Positions 1-8,783 are shown, counted from the stretch's first letter. The stretch: DNA of 64,000 nucleotides from Sulfolobales archaeon (GCA_038881635.1 JAVZPJ010000001.1:62001-126000), one strand, 5' to 3'. Made by a program: numbers and translations. The notes: generated by a model not told the origin, from the letters alone.

Positions 1-617
1 TTATAGCAACAACAGGGGATCTAAAGTTAGGAGTTCAGAGTAAAAGTGTTTGGGATCTTGATTCTCCAAGAATAATATATCTAGCGAAGCTGATAAACGA
101 TCTCGGGAGAGACCATATGAGAAGAAGAGTCTACACAGGAACTAACAAGATATTTATAGGAGCTTCTGTAAACCCATATCTAAACCCTCTAGAGCCTGAG
201 ATTTATAAGATCTCTGTTAAGAGAGATGCTGGTGCTGATTTTTTTGTCACACAACCTATATACGACGTAGATATTCTCAGAGTATTCCTATCGGGAATTA
301 GAAGACTGCTTTTAATAGATCCAAGAGAAATTGATATAGTAATAGGATTAGGAAGTATAAGTAGTAAAGAAATCGCGAGATTCCTCTTCGAGAGATCTCA
401 CGTAAAAATACCTCAAGGTATTAGAGAAGCTCTCGAAAATGAGAATAAAGAAGCTTTGGAAGAAGAGAACATAAGATTTGTGAGAAATCTTACCAGAAAT
501 ATCATTAGAGAATATCCTGAGAATCCTCCGATCTTCTATATATCAACGTTCGGAGAGGTGGATCTAGGAGTTAAAATTGGAGAGCTTGTAAGAGATGAAA
601 TAAGAACCATAATATGA
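1..617 (+). CDS. metF: Methylenetetrahydrofolate reductase family protein, 5' end outside window
   Basis: The reading frame is open from the first bases of the window, so this is the C-terminal part (about 204 codons visible) of a longer gene. The visible part has the MetF pattern: a TGD turn, a DLDS stretch, then FIGASVNP around codons 58-65 and GADFFVTQPIYD after it. In the family these lie in the TIM barrel that binds FAD and folate and reduces methylene-THF, or a modified archaeal folate, for methyl supply. An internal ATG at 117 is not the start because the homologous sequence continues upstream. The gene ends just before a GC-rich hairpin and converges on speD. Confidence 0.85.
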   Translation, partial: IATTGDLKLGVQSKSVWDLDSPRIIYLAKLINDLGRDHMRRRVYTGTNKIFIGASVNPYLNPLEPEIYKISVKRDAGADFFVTQPIYDVDILRVFLSGIRRLLLIDPREIDIVIGLGSISSKEIARFLFERSHVKIPQGIREALENENKEALEEENIRFVRNLTRNIIREYPENPPIFYISTFGEVDLGVKIGELVRDEIRTII

Positions 618-622
618 TAAAG

Positions 623-695
623 GAGGAGCCTGACCCGGAGCCGATGAGAACCAAGTATAATCCTCATCGGGGGGTGGGGTCCGGATCAGGCTCCA
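623..695. other. GC-rich long stem-loop between convergent genes
   Basis: A 73-nt imperfect palindrome in an AT-rich gap. The outer arms GGAGCCTGA and TCAGGCTCC pair over 9 bp. Next come a 1x1 mismatch, a 4-bp CCGG helix, an asymmetric internal loop that is G-rich on the right, and an 8-bp helix CCGATGAG/CTCATCGG. An AT-rich stretch follows. It could be a terminator-like structure for metF or speD, or a small structured RNA. It lacks the T-arm sequence of a tRNA although its size and 7-bp outer arms resemble one. The strand is unknown. Confidence 0.45.
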
Positions 696-820
696 TTATA
701 TTATATTGTGATAGAGGGGTTAAAACTATTTATCCTTTAATCCTGTGTAGGAGTTTAAAAGCTGATTTGAATATTGAATGAGGATTAAAAAGTGATCTAA
801 AATATGAATCTAGATATTAA

Positions 821-1186
821 TTAGATCAGACTTCTATCGGCGAAGCCTTTTTCCACCTTTGATGCTTTTAAGGCTGAGACTATGTACTCGAAGGCTTTCT
901 CAGGATCTGTATGCTCTCCGCAGGAGTATACATCTACTGTAGCAAAACTATACTCAGGCCATGTATGTATTGAAATATGACTTTCTAGAATAATACCCAC
1001 TATAGACACTCCCAAGCCTATCTTCCACGCTTTAACATCCAAGAGCTTCATCCCGCCTACTTCAGCTGCCTTTCTTACAACTCTCTCAAGATACCCTAGA
1101 TCTGAAAGGAGTTGAGGATCGCATCCATAGAGATTCCCATAGACCTGTCTTCCAACGACTCTTGGAGATTTCTTCTCTACTAACAT
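821..1186 (-). CDS. speD: S-adenosylmethionine decarboxylase proenzyme
   Basis: Makes decarboxylated SAM for polyamine (spermidine or branched polyamine) synthesis. Counted from the chosen ATG the protein has 121 residues, usual for the short archaeal class. The self-cleavage site is ESH with Ser69, the residue that becomes the pyruvoyl group. It sits in the block [20 protein letters not shown], followed by Cys89. The N-terminal [14 protein letters not shown] block is also typical. The start is uncertain: an in-frame GTG at 1246 adds 20 residues. The strong GGAGGTG signal overlaps that GTG and is badly spaced for every in-frame start. A very G-rich stretch (1220-1240) precedes the coding region. 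Confidence 0.9.
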   Translation of the reverse strand: MLVEKKSPRVVGRQVYGNLYGCDPQLLSDLGYLERVVRKAAEVGGMKLLDVKAWKIGLGVSIVGIILESHISIHTWPEYSFATVDVYSCGEHTDPEKAFEYIVSALKASKVEKGFADRSLI

Positions 1187-1581
1187 AGACTCTGAAAATC
1201 TTTCGTTCTTCAGAATCCGAATCACCAGACCCCACCCCCCAATCACCTCCTTCTACATATAGATATCATTAAAAAATTTTTAAGTTTAACCCCCTGTCTC
1301 TCGCGTAGGCTTCTTCAACCTTTGATAATAGTGACTTTCTATATAAATCTTCATAGGATCAGAAGATCTCACGCTCAAAATCTTGAAGTCTCAGCAAAAG
1401 AATTTATCGAAAGATCTCCGGGATCTACAATTATTTATTCTCTGATTCATTAATTTTTCAGATTTTTTACAATAGATGTAGCTCCGAAAATATCTTTCAA
1501 AACCCGATCCTTGCATATGGAGAGAGTTGATTCCGTTAATAGCTTATAAATCTACTCAAGCTAAAATCATAGGAGATAATA
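1187..1581. other. Intergenic region holding divergent promoters
   Basis: On the minus strand it contains an AT-rich TATA-like tract near 1270-1285, then the GGAGGTG and G-rich leader of speD. On the plus strand GCTTATAAAT near 1541-1551 is a plausible TATA box for the next gene, with AGGAG at 1571-1575 as its ribosome-binding site. I see no further gene or RNA. Confidence 0.5.
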
Positions 1582-2091
1582 TTGGTAGATCTACATAGTA
1601 TAGTAGGTGATCTAAGAAATAGAATCGATGAAGTAGAAGTTTCTAGACTGAGAAGATCTGATGCCCAGGTTCTCAGCTTATTTAAAGAAGCTATCTCATT
1701 ATTACATGATGTGACATCCAAGGCTGGATGTCTTCTTAACCATTCTAATGTGAAGAATGTAGGAGCTATATGTAGTAGAAAATGGATTGCATCGATAGCT
1801 GATCAGAAGATCTACTCAGTCACAAAACTTACTAGAGGAATAGGATTTTCAATAGATCTGGTAGAGAGAAGTGTGAAGATATTCAATAGAGGCTATCTAA
1901 TGATATTTGGCAGAGATAGAATCATTGTTGTCACACCTGTGAGAGAGCTGGAGATAAATCTAAGGAATCTAGAAGGTGTTTCGGAGCATCTTCCACTCAT
2001 CTCTAAGACTTTCAGTTATACCGTAGAAATGCTTAGAAAGGCGGATGAAGATTTCAGCAGATGCATAAAATATGAAAGAATAAGATGCTAG
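1582..2091 (+). CDS. Protein of unknown function (169 aa)
   Basis: Not recognised. The frame is full-length, with AGAUCU-rich codon use like its neighbours. It starts with TTG, chosen because AGGAG lies 6 nt upstream and a TATA box about 40 nt upstream. The first 50 residues look helical and charged. The middle holds a hydrophobic beta-type stretch (YLMIFGRDRIIVVTPV, about residues 106-121). The C-terminus is helical. There is no signal peptide or membrane segment. Three cysteines (50, 63 and near 161) form no clear metal motif. It overlaps the convergent next gene by 4 bp at the stop codons, which argues that both frames are real and tightly packed. Confidence 0.7.
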   Translation: MVDLHSIVGDLRNRIDEVEVSRLRRSDAQVLSLFKEAISLLHDVTSKAGCLLNHSNVKNVGAICSRKWIASIADQKIYSVTKLTRGIGFSIDLVERSVKIFNRGYLMIFGRDRIIVVTPVRELEINLRNLEGVSEHLPLISKTFSYTVEMLRKADEDFSRCIKYERIRC

Positions 2092-2837
2092 ATCTCTAGA
2101 AGAGCATAGATAAAAACCTTATAATTATGATCTGAGAACCAGAATAAAATCAAATCTCTATTCAAGATCTTTTCAAGATCTAAAAGGATCTTGAGAAGAT
2201 CCTCTGAAACCCTCAGAATCTTATTCAAATCTCCCGCCTTATATACATGAGACCTTTCTATATAATATTCGAAAATCTTTCCAGAAGATCTTTCTATGAA
2301 TATCTTACTAGACGAAGAAAAAGGATCTATTAGTTCTACTAGTATGTAATCTCTTTCGAGTGTTAAAGGATTGAAAGGATATACAACACCGTTAAATATC
2401 ATCGAGCTAATAGGAGAAAGAATTATAGTAGTTTTTATATCTTCATCAGAAAACCTAGCAATATCGCATACTCTACGTAGGAATAGTTTCAGATCAGAAC
2501 TAGTGTTCACTATATCTATATCGTGATCTATTAGGAGAGGTCTGCTCTCTCCTATGAAGCCATACGCTATATAAGCCGCGAGTATGTTACTTCTCTCTCT
2601 AGAACTTCTCAAGAACCTCTCAACACATATCCAGATCTTCTCAGACAATCTATTTAAAATCTCTGGATCCCTTAAGCAGGATTCTAATACTTGTTGAGCT
2701 TCTAAAACGTAGACATGTTCTAAGATATGCCTCCTCAGAAGTTCTCTGACAGAGCATATTAGAGTTTGTGTAACATCTCTGCATATGTTATCTTCACACT
2801 CTATAAAGCTGTCGTACAAAAATCTCTCCCTATTCAC
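2088..2837 (-). CDS. Protein of unknown function (249 aa)
   Basis: Not recognised. It is a soluble mixed alpha/beta protein with 5 cysteines in its first 90 residues but no obvious zinc motif. A block around residues 95-125 (GFIGESRPLLIDHDIDIV, then a helix) loosely recalls the DxD strand of nucleotidyltransferase folds. The GS motif that should precede it is absent, so I do not call it one. It starts at ATG with little leader. Its stop overlaps the convergent gene before it by 4 bp. Upstream lies the G+C-richer island at 2940-3176. Confidence 0.65.
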   Translation of the reverse strand: MNRERFLYDSFIECEDNICRDVTQTLICSVRELLRRHILEHVYVLEAQQVLESCLRDPEILNRLSEKIWICVERFLRSSRERSNILAAYIAYGFIGESRPLLIDHDIDIVNTSSDLKLFLRRVCDIARFSDEDIKTTIILSPISSMIFNGVVYPFNPLTLERDYILVELIDPFSSSSKIFIERSSGKIFEYYIERSHVYKAGDLNKILRVSEDLLKILLDLEKILNRDLILFWFSDHNYKVFIYALLEI

Positions 2838-2939
2838 TAGATAGAATCAATTTCCTAACTTTTATTGATTATAGATTGAAAGAGCAGTGAGAGGGTAAAC
2901 TGAATAGACCGTGTCTATCGTAAGAGTTTCAAACCGTTT

Positions 2940-3176
2940 CAGCTGTTATAGGTTCTTAGAAGATGTATCCCGCCTCCGAAAGCTATCACACCATCATCGA
3001 GGTGGGAGGATATATGCATACCTCGAGGCGGGCTCAGTGGTGCCTGCTGATATAGCTTTTCGACGACCCTGCGAATGGTGAGCAGGTGATGAGGGAGAAG
3101 TCCATAGCTATAATACTCGAGATAGTCAAAAACACCTGAACAAACCAAAATAAGTGGCGCGGGCAACCACTAAGTA
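2940..3176. other. G+C-richer island: possible structured RNA or gene remnant
   Basis: This 393-bp gap between minus-strand genes is clearly richer in G+C than its flanks. The plus strand can pair CCCGCCTC (about 2969) with GAGGCGGG (about 3024), AAAGCTAT (about 2989) with ATAGCTTT (about 3052), and CCTGCT with AGCAGG (about 3043 and 3080). The first two pairings interleave, as in a pseudoknot. The minus strand also carries a 75-codon TTG-start frame (3166-2939). Its end, SSHLDDGVIAFGGGIHLL, resembles the N-terminal metal motif of PIG-L (LmbE-like) deacetylases but stops at once. CGC and GCG codons there differ from local usage. I cannot decide between RNA and remnant. Confidence 0.35.
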
Positions 3177-3230
3177 TTAGCTATACGATGGAAGTTTTGT
3201 AGGATCTATTCTATTTCTACAAATAAATGC

Positions 3231-3812
3231 TCAGCTTTTAATCTTAAGATCTCTATCTCCAACTTTAGGCATCGAAGATCTTATTCTCTCCTCAGCTACT
3301 AGATAGGCCTCTTCGAGAATCTTCTTAGCATCAGAGGAGGCAGAGGGGTTATACTCCATACTGTTATATATCGAGAAATCTTTCATTTCTGTAGCTACGC
3401 CTTTAAGATCCTCTTCCAAGGCTATGAACTCTATCTCCATTCCAGGGAAGACCCCCTTAATTATGTTTCTAGCTTCTCTTACAATACCTAATAAGGTTGG
3501 AAGATCCTTTGATATATCTCCGATAAGGATTATATTGTCAATTCTCAGCGATATGTTCTCAAGTACTACCTGGAAAGCTATTAAATGCTTTTTCAAGTTT
3601 CTTATCTGTGATATCTCTGAGGCTACTATATTAGCTCTCGCACTATCTTTATACTCAATAAGAGAGACAAGTCTTTCAAATAGAATCTTCTCTCTCTCAT
3701 CGAGTATAGATATCTGATTGTTAAGCTTAGCCAGCAACTGTTTTACTCTGCTATTAGCTATTGTAAGTCTCTCCATAATCTTCTCTCTCTTACCACTCTT
3801 ACTTGCAAACAT
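3231..3812 (-). CDS. cdvB: ESCRT-III family cell-division protein (CdvB paralogue)
   Basis: A 193-residue, almost wholly helical and charged protein with the layout of crenarchaeal ESCRT-III proteins. A basic helix 1 (about 10-40) forms a hairpin with a long helix 2 containing EYKDSARANIVASEISQIRNL (about 52-73). Helices 3 and 4 and an acidic C-terminal part (about 110-185) follow. In this family the hairpins polymerise into rings or spirals at midcell and are remodelled by the CdvC/Vps4 ATPase. I see no clear C-terminal MIM motif or winged helix, so it fits a CdvB1/B2-type paralogue better than CdvB itself. cdvA and cdvC are not adjacent. A TATA box (GATTTATAAG on the minus strand) lies at 3850-3861. 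Confidence 0.85.
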   Translation of the reverse strand: MFASKSGKREKIMERLTIANSRVKQLLAKLNNQISILDEREKILFERLVSLIEYKDSARANIVASEISQIRNLKKHLIAFQVVLENISLRIDNIILIGDISKDLPTLLGIVREARNIIKGVFPGMEIEFIALEEDLKGVATEMKDFSIYNSMEYNPSASSDAKKILEEAYLVAEERIRSSMPKVGDRDLKIKS

Positions 3813-3849
3813 CCTAATACCCTCTAAAGATAAAGCTTCTCGTTCTAAG

Positions 3850-3861
3850 TCTTATAAATCT
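3850..3861 (-). promoter_or_regulatory. TATA-type promoter of the cdvB paralogue
   Basis: On the minus strand, GATTTATAAGAC lies 38 to 49 nt upstream of the ATG at 3812. That spacing suits a transcript with a short leader. Confidence 0.5.
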
Positions 3862-4018
3862 TACTCCTAACAGATCCTTTAAAGCTTTTCAAAGATGCGA
3901 GTTATTTAATTTAATTAATTAGAGAATCTCTCCCTAGACTTCTGTCTTCTAAGATCTTTACTAATATTTATAAATAAATATATTTTAGATTTATATCATA
4001 TATAGATGAGGACAGGTT

Positions 4019-4414
4019 ATGTTTCAATCTATTGAAATCCCCAGATGTAAGCTACCTTCTGGTAGAGAGGTTTCTATAATAGATGTTCTCAAATTCTTCT
4101 ACGATCTTAACGAGACTGATGTGATAATACTTTTGAAACTATCTAGAGAGGGAGGAAAAACACTTGAAGAACTATCTCAGAGCATATCTATGAGTAAAGC
4201 TAGTATTAGTAGGAGTATTTCTAAGCTTCACTCTCTCGGATTCATTTCCAGGAAAAAGATCACTGGAAAAATGATCAGAGGCAGACCTAAGTATATATAT
4301 GATATAGATAGAGAAAAAGTTTTAAGAGATATACTGGAGAACATCAATAAATGCAGTGAAGTTGCGAAAAGTATCATAGATAACTTATTCCGTTCTGAGG
4401 AAAAAACTATATAG
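4019..4414 (+). CDS. Winged-helix transcriptional regulator (TrmB/MarR-like)
   Basis: 131 residues. A winged helix-turn-helix spans about residues 27-95. LEELSQSISMSKASISRSIS is the helix-turn-helix, and the wing follows as SRKKITGKMIRGRPKYIYDI. The C-terminal helix may dimerise. It is a DNA-binding regulator of the kind common in crenarchaea; its ligand and target are unknown. A strong TATA box (ATTTATAAATAA, about 3966) lies upstream. The HAD hydrolase begins 8 nt after its stop, so the two are probably co-transcribed. Confidence 0.8.
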   Translation: MFQSIEIPRCKLPSGREVSIIDVLKFFYDLNETDVIILLKLSREGGKTLEELSQSISMSKASISRSISKLHSLGFISRKKITGKMIRGRPKYIYDIDREKVLRDILENINKCSEVAKSIIDNLFRSEEKTI

Positions 4415-4422
4415 GATATATA

Positions 4423-4908
4423 TTGAAAGAGATCTGCATCTTCGATCTAGATGGAGTACTCTTCGACGTAAGTAGAAGATATTCCATAGCTCTTGAGAGA
4501 GATCCTGATAAGAAGAGTGTCTTCTGGAACATATTTTTCTCAGAAGAACTTCTAAAACTTGACATCCCCTCCAGAGAAGGCTTTAATAATCTAAGAAGAT
4601 GTCTTGAGAGAGGGTTTCTAGTTTATATAATAAGTGGAAGACCTGAAAGACTTAGAAATGCAACCATAAGACAGCTAGAGGAGTCTGGTTTATCCGATGT
4701 GATTAAGAATATAAGGATTATTCTCAGAAGAGATAGAGATCTTAGAAGATCATATGTTTTCAAGCTTGAAGTTCTAAAGAATCTCATGAGAAAGTATAGT
4801 GTGAGAGAGATTCATGATGATGATATAGAATTCTTAAGAAGAGCTAGAGAGATTCTTCCGAGAGATGTTGCGGTATTCTACTATGAAGACAATGTGAAAA
4901 CAGTCTAG
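4423..4908 (+). CDS. HAD-superfamily hydrolase
   Basis: 161 residues with the HAD signature. Motif I is FDLDGVLFD, with nucleophile Asp8 and Asp10. Motif II is IISGRPERL near residue 70. A C-terminal acidic stretch (EIHDDDIEFL, about 128-137) supplies motif IV-type Asp residues. These are soluble phosphohydrolases; the substrate cannot be inferred. The cap is minimal, as in small archaeal HAD proteins. The start is TTG, placed by the frame and its closeness to the regulator upstream. It converges on rpl2 with a 5-nt gap. Confidence 0.8.
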   Translation: MKEICIFDLDGVLFDVSRRYSIALERDPDKKSVFWNIFFSEELLKLDIPSREGFNNLRRCLERGFLVYIISGRPERLRNATIRQLEESGLSDVIKNIRIILRRDRDLRRSYVFKLEVLKNLMRKYSVREIHDDDIEFLRRAREILPRDVAVFYYEDNVKTV

Positions 4909-4913
4909 ATCTC

Positions 4914-5645
4914 TTATCTCTTTCTCCTGCCAGTCCTTCTAGCAGATATATGCCCTACCTTTCTACCTGGAGGAGCTCTTCTCGAAACTGTTGTTGGATG
5001 AGATTCGCTTTGATGAGATCCTCCGCCAAACTTATGAGAAACAGGATTCATTGCAACACCTCTAACTCTAGGCCATTTCCTAGCTTTTCTCTTCCACTTA
5101 TGATATGCTGCCCCAGCTTTTAGAAGAGGTTTTTCGATTCTGCCAGAACCGGCTGGAACTCCTATAGTAGCTCTACACTCTGCTAAGACTTCTTTAGTTT
5201 TACCGCTAGGAAGCTGTAGTATCACTCTGCCGTCAGTCTTGGCAAGCACTATTGCATAGCTTCCTGCTGTTCTTGCCAGTTTTCCTCCGTCTCCTGGAAG
5301 AAGTTCTATATTAGAGATCTTAGTACCCTCGGGAATGTATTTGAGAGGTATTATACTACCTAGGGTTATAGGAGACTTATCTCCTATAAACACCTTAGAT
5401 CCTACTGAAATCCCTTCTACAGCTATGTTATAGAACTCAACACCATTTTCAAGAACTATATGTGCTAGAGGAGTCCATCTTCCTGGATCATGAACTATCT
5501 CCTTCACATATCCTGAGAGAACACCTGAGCTTGATACAAGCTTCTCTATAGGAGGATATTTTGCCGGTGCAACTCTGAGATGTGATGGCGATCTAAATGT
5601 AGGAGATCCTCTGCCAGCTCTCTGCTGTAGAATTCTCTTACCCAT
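4914..5645 (-). CDS. rpl2: 50S ribosomal protein uL2
   Basis: 243 residues, full length. It has the typical N-terminus MGKRILQQRAGRGSPTFRSP, a central SH3/OB region ending in LLPGDGGKLARTAGSYA, and the C-terminal RGVAMNPVSHKFGGG block. The His in that block reaches the peptidyl-transferase region. uL2 is a primary 23S rRNA binder needed for subunit association. It is the last gene here of the S10-type operon and follows uL23 by 9 nt. In most archaea uS19 follows; here the cluster ends with a convergent HAD gene. Confidence 0.97.
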   Translation of the reverse strand: MGKRILQQRAGRGSPTFRSPSHLRVAPAKYPPIEKLVSSSGVLSGYVKEIVHDPGRWTPLAHIVLENGVEFYNIAVEGISVGSKVFIGDKSPITLGSIIPLKYIPEGTKISNIELLPGDGGKLARTAGSYAIVLAKTDGRVILQLPSGKTKEVLAECRATIGVPAGSGRIEKPLLKAGAAYHKWKRKARKWPRVRGVAMNPVSHKFGGGSHQSESHPTTVSRRAPPGRKVGHISARRTGRRKR

Positions 5646-5654
5646 ACAACCACC

Positions 5655-5924
5655 TCATAATACTCCTAGCTTGGTTGCTATGTCACTAGCCTTATATTCT
5701 CTACTCAGCTTTATATAAGCCTTCTTCTCCCCTGTTCTAGTTATGATTGTTCTAACTCTCTCAACCTTAACCTCGTAAAGTCTTTCAACAGCTTCTTTGA
5801 TAACCTTTTTATTAGCTCTCCGATCTACTATTAATGTTATCACGTTCTCTTTCTCAATAAGAGATAGAGCTTTCTCCGATGTCACAGGTCTTATTATAAC
5901 AGCTAGAGGATCAAGCTCGCTCAT
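5655..5924 (-). CDS. rpl23: 50S ribosomal protein uL23
   Basis: 89 residues, the normal archaeal length. It starts with the typical [21 protein letters not shown] and carries the conserved [20 protein letters not shown] strand-helix unit. It lies at the exit of the nascent-peptide tunnel, where SRP and chaperones dock. Its ATG overlaps the end of the uL4 gene by 4 bp, suggesting translational coupling. Confidence 0.96.
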   Translation of the reverse strand: MSELDPLAVIIRPVTSEKALSLIEKENVITLIVDRRANKKVIKEAVERLYEVKVERVRTIITRTGEKKAYIKLSREYKASDIATKLGVL

Positions 5925-6739
5925 ACGGATATCACCACATACTTCTCACTTAACATTTCTAGAGCAGGTTTTGAGATCATAGTAAGCCTTCCAGGAACAC
6001 CTCCTGGAGCTAAATGCTGAATCCCAAGCCCTCCAGGCCATATCACATCAACACCAGGCAGGTTTCTGAAAGCTTTCACAGCAGGTGAATCCGGTGATGA
6101 GAGTATTACAAGAAGACTTTTAGGTTCTACGTATCTCCTACCTCTCATCTTACCTCTCCCAGCTCTTATTCTAATTCTCTCCATAACTCTCTCAATATCA
6201 CTCCACAAACCTATCTTGACTAAGAACTCTCTGGCCGAGGATGTACTAGAGATCTTTTCAACGTCCTCGGACACCACTATAGGAAGACTTGAAATCTCTC
6301 TGGGGATCACATGCCCTCTCCTAGTCACCATATCAATTCTTCTTGTTGCTGCTAGAGCTGATACTATGGCTAGTCTCATCTCCTTTCTATTAATATCTTC
6401 ATAAACTTTTTTCTCAACCTTCGGAGGGTGTGTTCTTCTACCTCCCCTAGTCATCGGAGCGAAAACAGCTCTCCCATTATCAAGCCTGGGAACTCTAGCA
6501 ACACTATGATCAGCTCCCCAGCTCTCTCCAACCCTCCTCTTACCAGCCAGAGGATCCCTGCCTTGAGGTTGTACTCTCGCTGTAAATGCTGAGAGAAAAG
6601 CTCTTCTAATGAGATCAAGTCTTACAGGAGCTCCGAAGAGAGATGGCAGTCTCATTCTACCTACTTCAGATCCTTCTAGATTTATAATAGAAACTTCTCC
6701 TGGATCCTCTATATATGGAATTAATATTCTGAAGCTCAT
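5921..6739 (-). CDS. rpl4: 50S ribosomal protein uL4
   Basis: 272 residues, usual for archaeal/eukaryotic-type L4. The tunnel-lining loop ([20 protein letters not shown], about 59-78, then [10 protein letters not shown]) is present. The globular domain carries [13 protein letters not shown]. The protein binds 23S rRNA domain I and lines the exit tunnel. It sits between uL3 (9 nt upstream) and uL23 (4-bp overlap). Confidence 0.97.
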   Translation of the reverse strand: MSFRILIPYIEDPGEVSIINLEGSEVGRMRLPSLFGAPVRLDLIRRAFLSAFTARVQPQGRDPLAGKRRVGESWGADHSVARVPRLDNGRAVFAPMTRGGRRTHPPKVEKKVYEDINRKEMRLAIVSALAATRRIDMVTRRGHVIPREISSLPIVVSEDVEKISSTSSAREFLVKIGLWSDIERVMERIRIRAGRGKMRGRRYVEPKSLLVILSSPDSPAVKAFRNLPGVDVIWPGGLGIQHLAPGGVPGRLTMISKPALEMLSEKYVVISV

Positions 6740-6748
6740 AGAAACACC

Positions 6749-7765
6749 CTACATCTTCGAATCAAGTGAGATGAATATAATCCTGGGAGGCTTGTCATAT
6801 ACTATAGAAGGAGGTCTTACAGGATATCTGAGTACTACAGGTCTCTTAGGAGGTCCTTGAATAGATCCTAGAAGCGCTACATAACTACTTCTAACCAACC
6901 CGTAATGTGGAAATCCTCCTGATGGATTTATCTTTGATGGATCGTTATCTATCATTATAATCCTCATATTATGTATAGTTCTTCTATGAAATCCCATTTG
7001 ACCAGCTTGAGGAGCCTCCGAGATAGTACCTCTCCCAGGACTTCTAGCACCAATTCTTCTAGAGCCCTTCCTATGTTTATGCCATCTAGGAAGTTCTCTG
7101 ACACCAAATCTCTTGATAACACCTTGGAACCCTTTTCCTTTCGTTACTCCTATTACATCAACAAATCCTCCTGCTGTGAAGACTTCTGATACTGAGATCT
7201 GCTGTCCTAAGATCTTTTTTGTATAATCTATTCTCTCATCAATTCTGCCTCCGCCCACGAGGATCTCTAGAAGATCCGGTTTCTTCTTCTCGAGACCTCC
7301 AGTGAGTTTTGGCTGAGTTGCCGCTATAACGGATACTCTAGCTATTCTACTTATATTCTCTTCTACGATCTTAAAGATCTTCTCATGATCATTGGGTTTG
7401 AAGGTTGATATCTTCCTATGTATCTCAAGCTCTTTAGAAGGTTCTATCCAAGCCTCTGTAAGGGTTGTAAGCCCGTATCCTGGTTTCTCTACGTAGAATC
7501 TAGCTGCTAGAGGCACTATAGGAGGTGTTTCTATAACTGTCATAGGGATGAATATCTCTCTACCATAGGTTGGACTGTTAGGTCTATCATCTATAATTAT
7601 AGCATGAGTCATACCAACTTTGTATCCTAGAAACGCTAGTAGTCTAGGCTTCTCAAAATCTATATCAGGCCAACTCTTGATCCTAGGGATCAGTCTTGAA
7701 GCTCTTTTCCTAGGTCTTACTCCTAGACTTCCACGTCTTGGAGCACTCTGCTTCCTGCGAGCCAT
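6749..7765 (-). CDS. rpl3: 50S ribosomal protein uL3
   Basis: 338 residues, archaeal length. A basic N-terminus (ARRKQSAPRRGSLGVRPRKR) is followed by FLGYKVGMTHA. The loop reaching toward the peptidyl-transferase centre includes DVIGVTKGKGFQGVIKRFGV and WHKHRKGSRRIGARSPGR. It initiates 50S assembly. It lies 40 nt downstream of the SPOUT methyltransferase and 9 nt upstream of uL4. Confidence 0.97.
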   Translation of the reverse strand: MARRKQSAPRRGSLGVRPRKRASRLIPRIKSWPDIDFEKPRLLAFLGYKVGMTHAIIIDDRPNSPTYGREIFIPMTVIETPPIVPLAARFYVEKPGYGLTTLTEAWIEPSKELEIHRKISTFKPNDHEKIFKIVEENISRIARVSVIAATQPKLTGGLEKKKPDLLEILVGGGRIDERIDYTKKILGQQISVSEVFTAGGFVDVIGVTKGKGFQGVIKRFGVRELPRWHKHRKGSRRIGARSPGRGTISEAPQAGQMGFHRRTIHNMRIIMIDNDPSKINPSGGFPHYGLVRSSYVALLGSIQGPPKRPVVLRYPVRPPSIVYDKPPRIIFISLDSKM

Positions 7766-7805
7766 CTATGGTAACCTGCACTGGTATTAGATTTGGTAAT
7801 TCAGC

Positions 7806-8702
7806 TTATATCCCTTTAGAAATATAGATCATGTTGTTAATAAGTGATAGAGTTATGAAGAGAGCTTCATAAGTTCTGATATTTCTAACACCCTGAAGAG
7901 GTGCTGTATTAATGCTGTAATTTGCTAATTCATTGAGATTCCATCCCTCTAGCTCGGCTATCTCATCAGGATCCTTGTCAGGAGACCCGAAAACTATGGA
8001 TAGATCCTTACCCTTAAGATCTCGTACAATGCTTCTGGCAAGATCCTCTGTTAGATAGGATCCCTTACGAGTTGATATTATAATAAGCGAATTTCTAAAT
8101 CTCTCTAGAGAACTCCTGAGACTGTTATTCACAGCTACATCATAAGACCAGTAATTATTCTTGAGAAAAACATCTTTCTCGATAAGATCAACTATCCTTC
8201 TATTTGAAACCGCTACAAGAACAATATCTCCTTCTCTCAGACTCCCGGTAAAATCTCTCGAAGAAGGCTTGAAGCAAAACTCACTCTCTAAACCCGCCTC
8301 TAGACAGATTACTTTTCTCTCTATCTTTGTAACCAAAGCCTCTCTAACATGATCCTTATCCAAATCCTCCTCAGATATCTGATTAGGAGTTGTAAGCGGA
8401 GGAAGAATTCCTACACCTCTCAAATCACGATCCAGAGGAATTATAAATCTCCTAAGGTAATGAGGTGTTCTCATGTAATCAAGGATCTTCTTAATAAATC
8501 GCATACTTCTATTACTTGAATCAGGATCCTTATATAAGCTGATCACATCAACTCTAAATATTCCACAAGCTCTACCAATAAGTCCTGCTACCATTGTTTT
8601 CTTTAGCAAACCCTTCTCAACATCAATTATAGAAGAAGGTATGTGAACAATCATCTTAAAATCTCTCCTAGGTATCATGTTAATAGCTTTCAGATTTTTC
8701 AA
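7806..8702 (-). CDS. SPOUT-class RNA methyltransferase (COG2106-like)
   Basis: 298 residues. The family is alpha/beta-knot methyltransferases, usually found just before rpl3 in archaea, as here. The N-terminal part (IPSSIIDVEKGLLKKTMVAGLIGRA) and the block VDVISLYKD...DYMRTPHYLR are typical. An inserted OB-like segment (REGDIVLVAVSNRRIVDLIE, about 157-176) is followed by the knot (IVFGSPDKD, then the INTAPLQGVRNIRTYEAL SAM-binding loop, about 264-281). The substrate is presumably rRNA, by context only. I chose the TTG at 8702 because GGAAGAGG precedes it at good spacing. An ATG 8 codons in is possible. Confidence 0.85.
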   Translation of the reverse strand: MKNLKAINMIPRRDFKMIVHIPSSIIDVEKGLLKKTMVAGLIGRACGIFRVDVISLYKDPDSSNRSMRFIKKILDYMRTPHYLRRFIIPLDRDLRGVGILPPLTTPNQISEEDLDKDHVREALVTKIERKVICLEAGLESEFCFKPSSRDFTGSLREGDIVLVAVSNRRIVDLIEKDVFLKNNYWSYDVAVNNSLRSSLERFRNSLIIISTRKGSYLTEDLARSIVRDLKGKDLSIVFGSPDKDPDEIAELEGWNLNELANYSINTAPLQGVRNIRTYEALFITLSLINNMIYISKGI

Positions 8703-8783
8703 GAGTCCTCTTCCAATAAATTACTAGGTTTGCTATATTACAATTTATGTTAAAGCTGTGAAGATCTATAAATGATTCATTCC

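Noticed and set aside
623-695. A tRNA gene
   Set aside because: The size and 7-bp outer arms fit, but there is no T arm, no anticodon arm and the pairing continues well beyond an acceptor stem.
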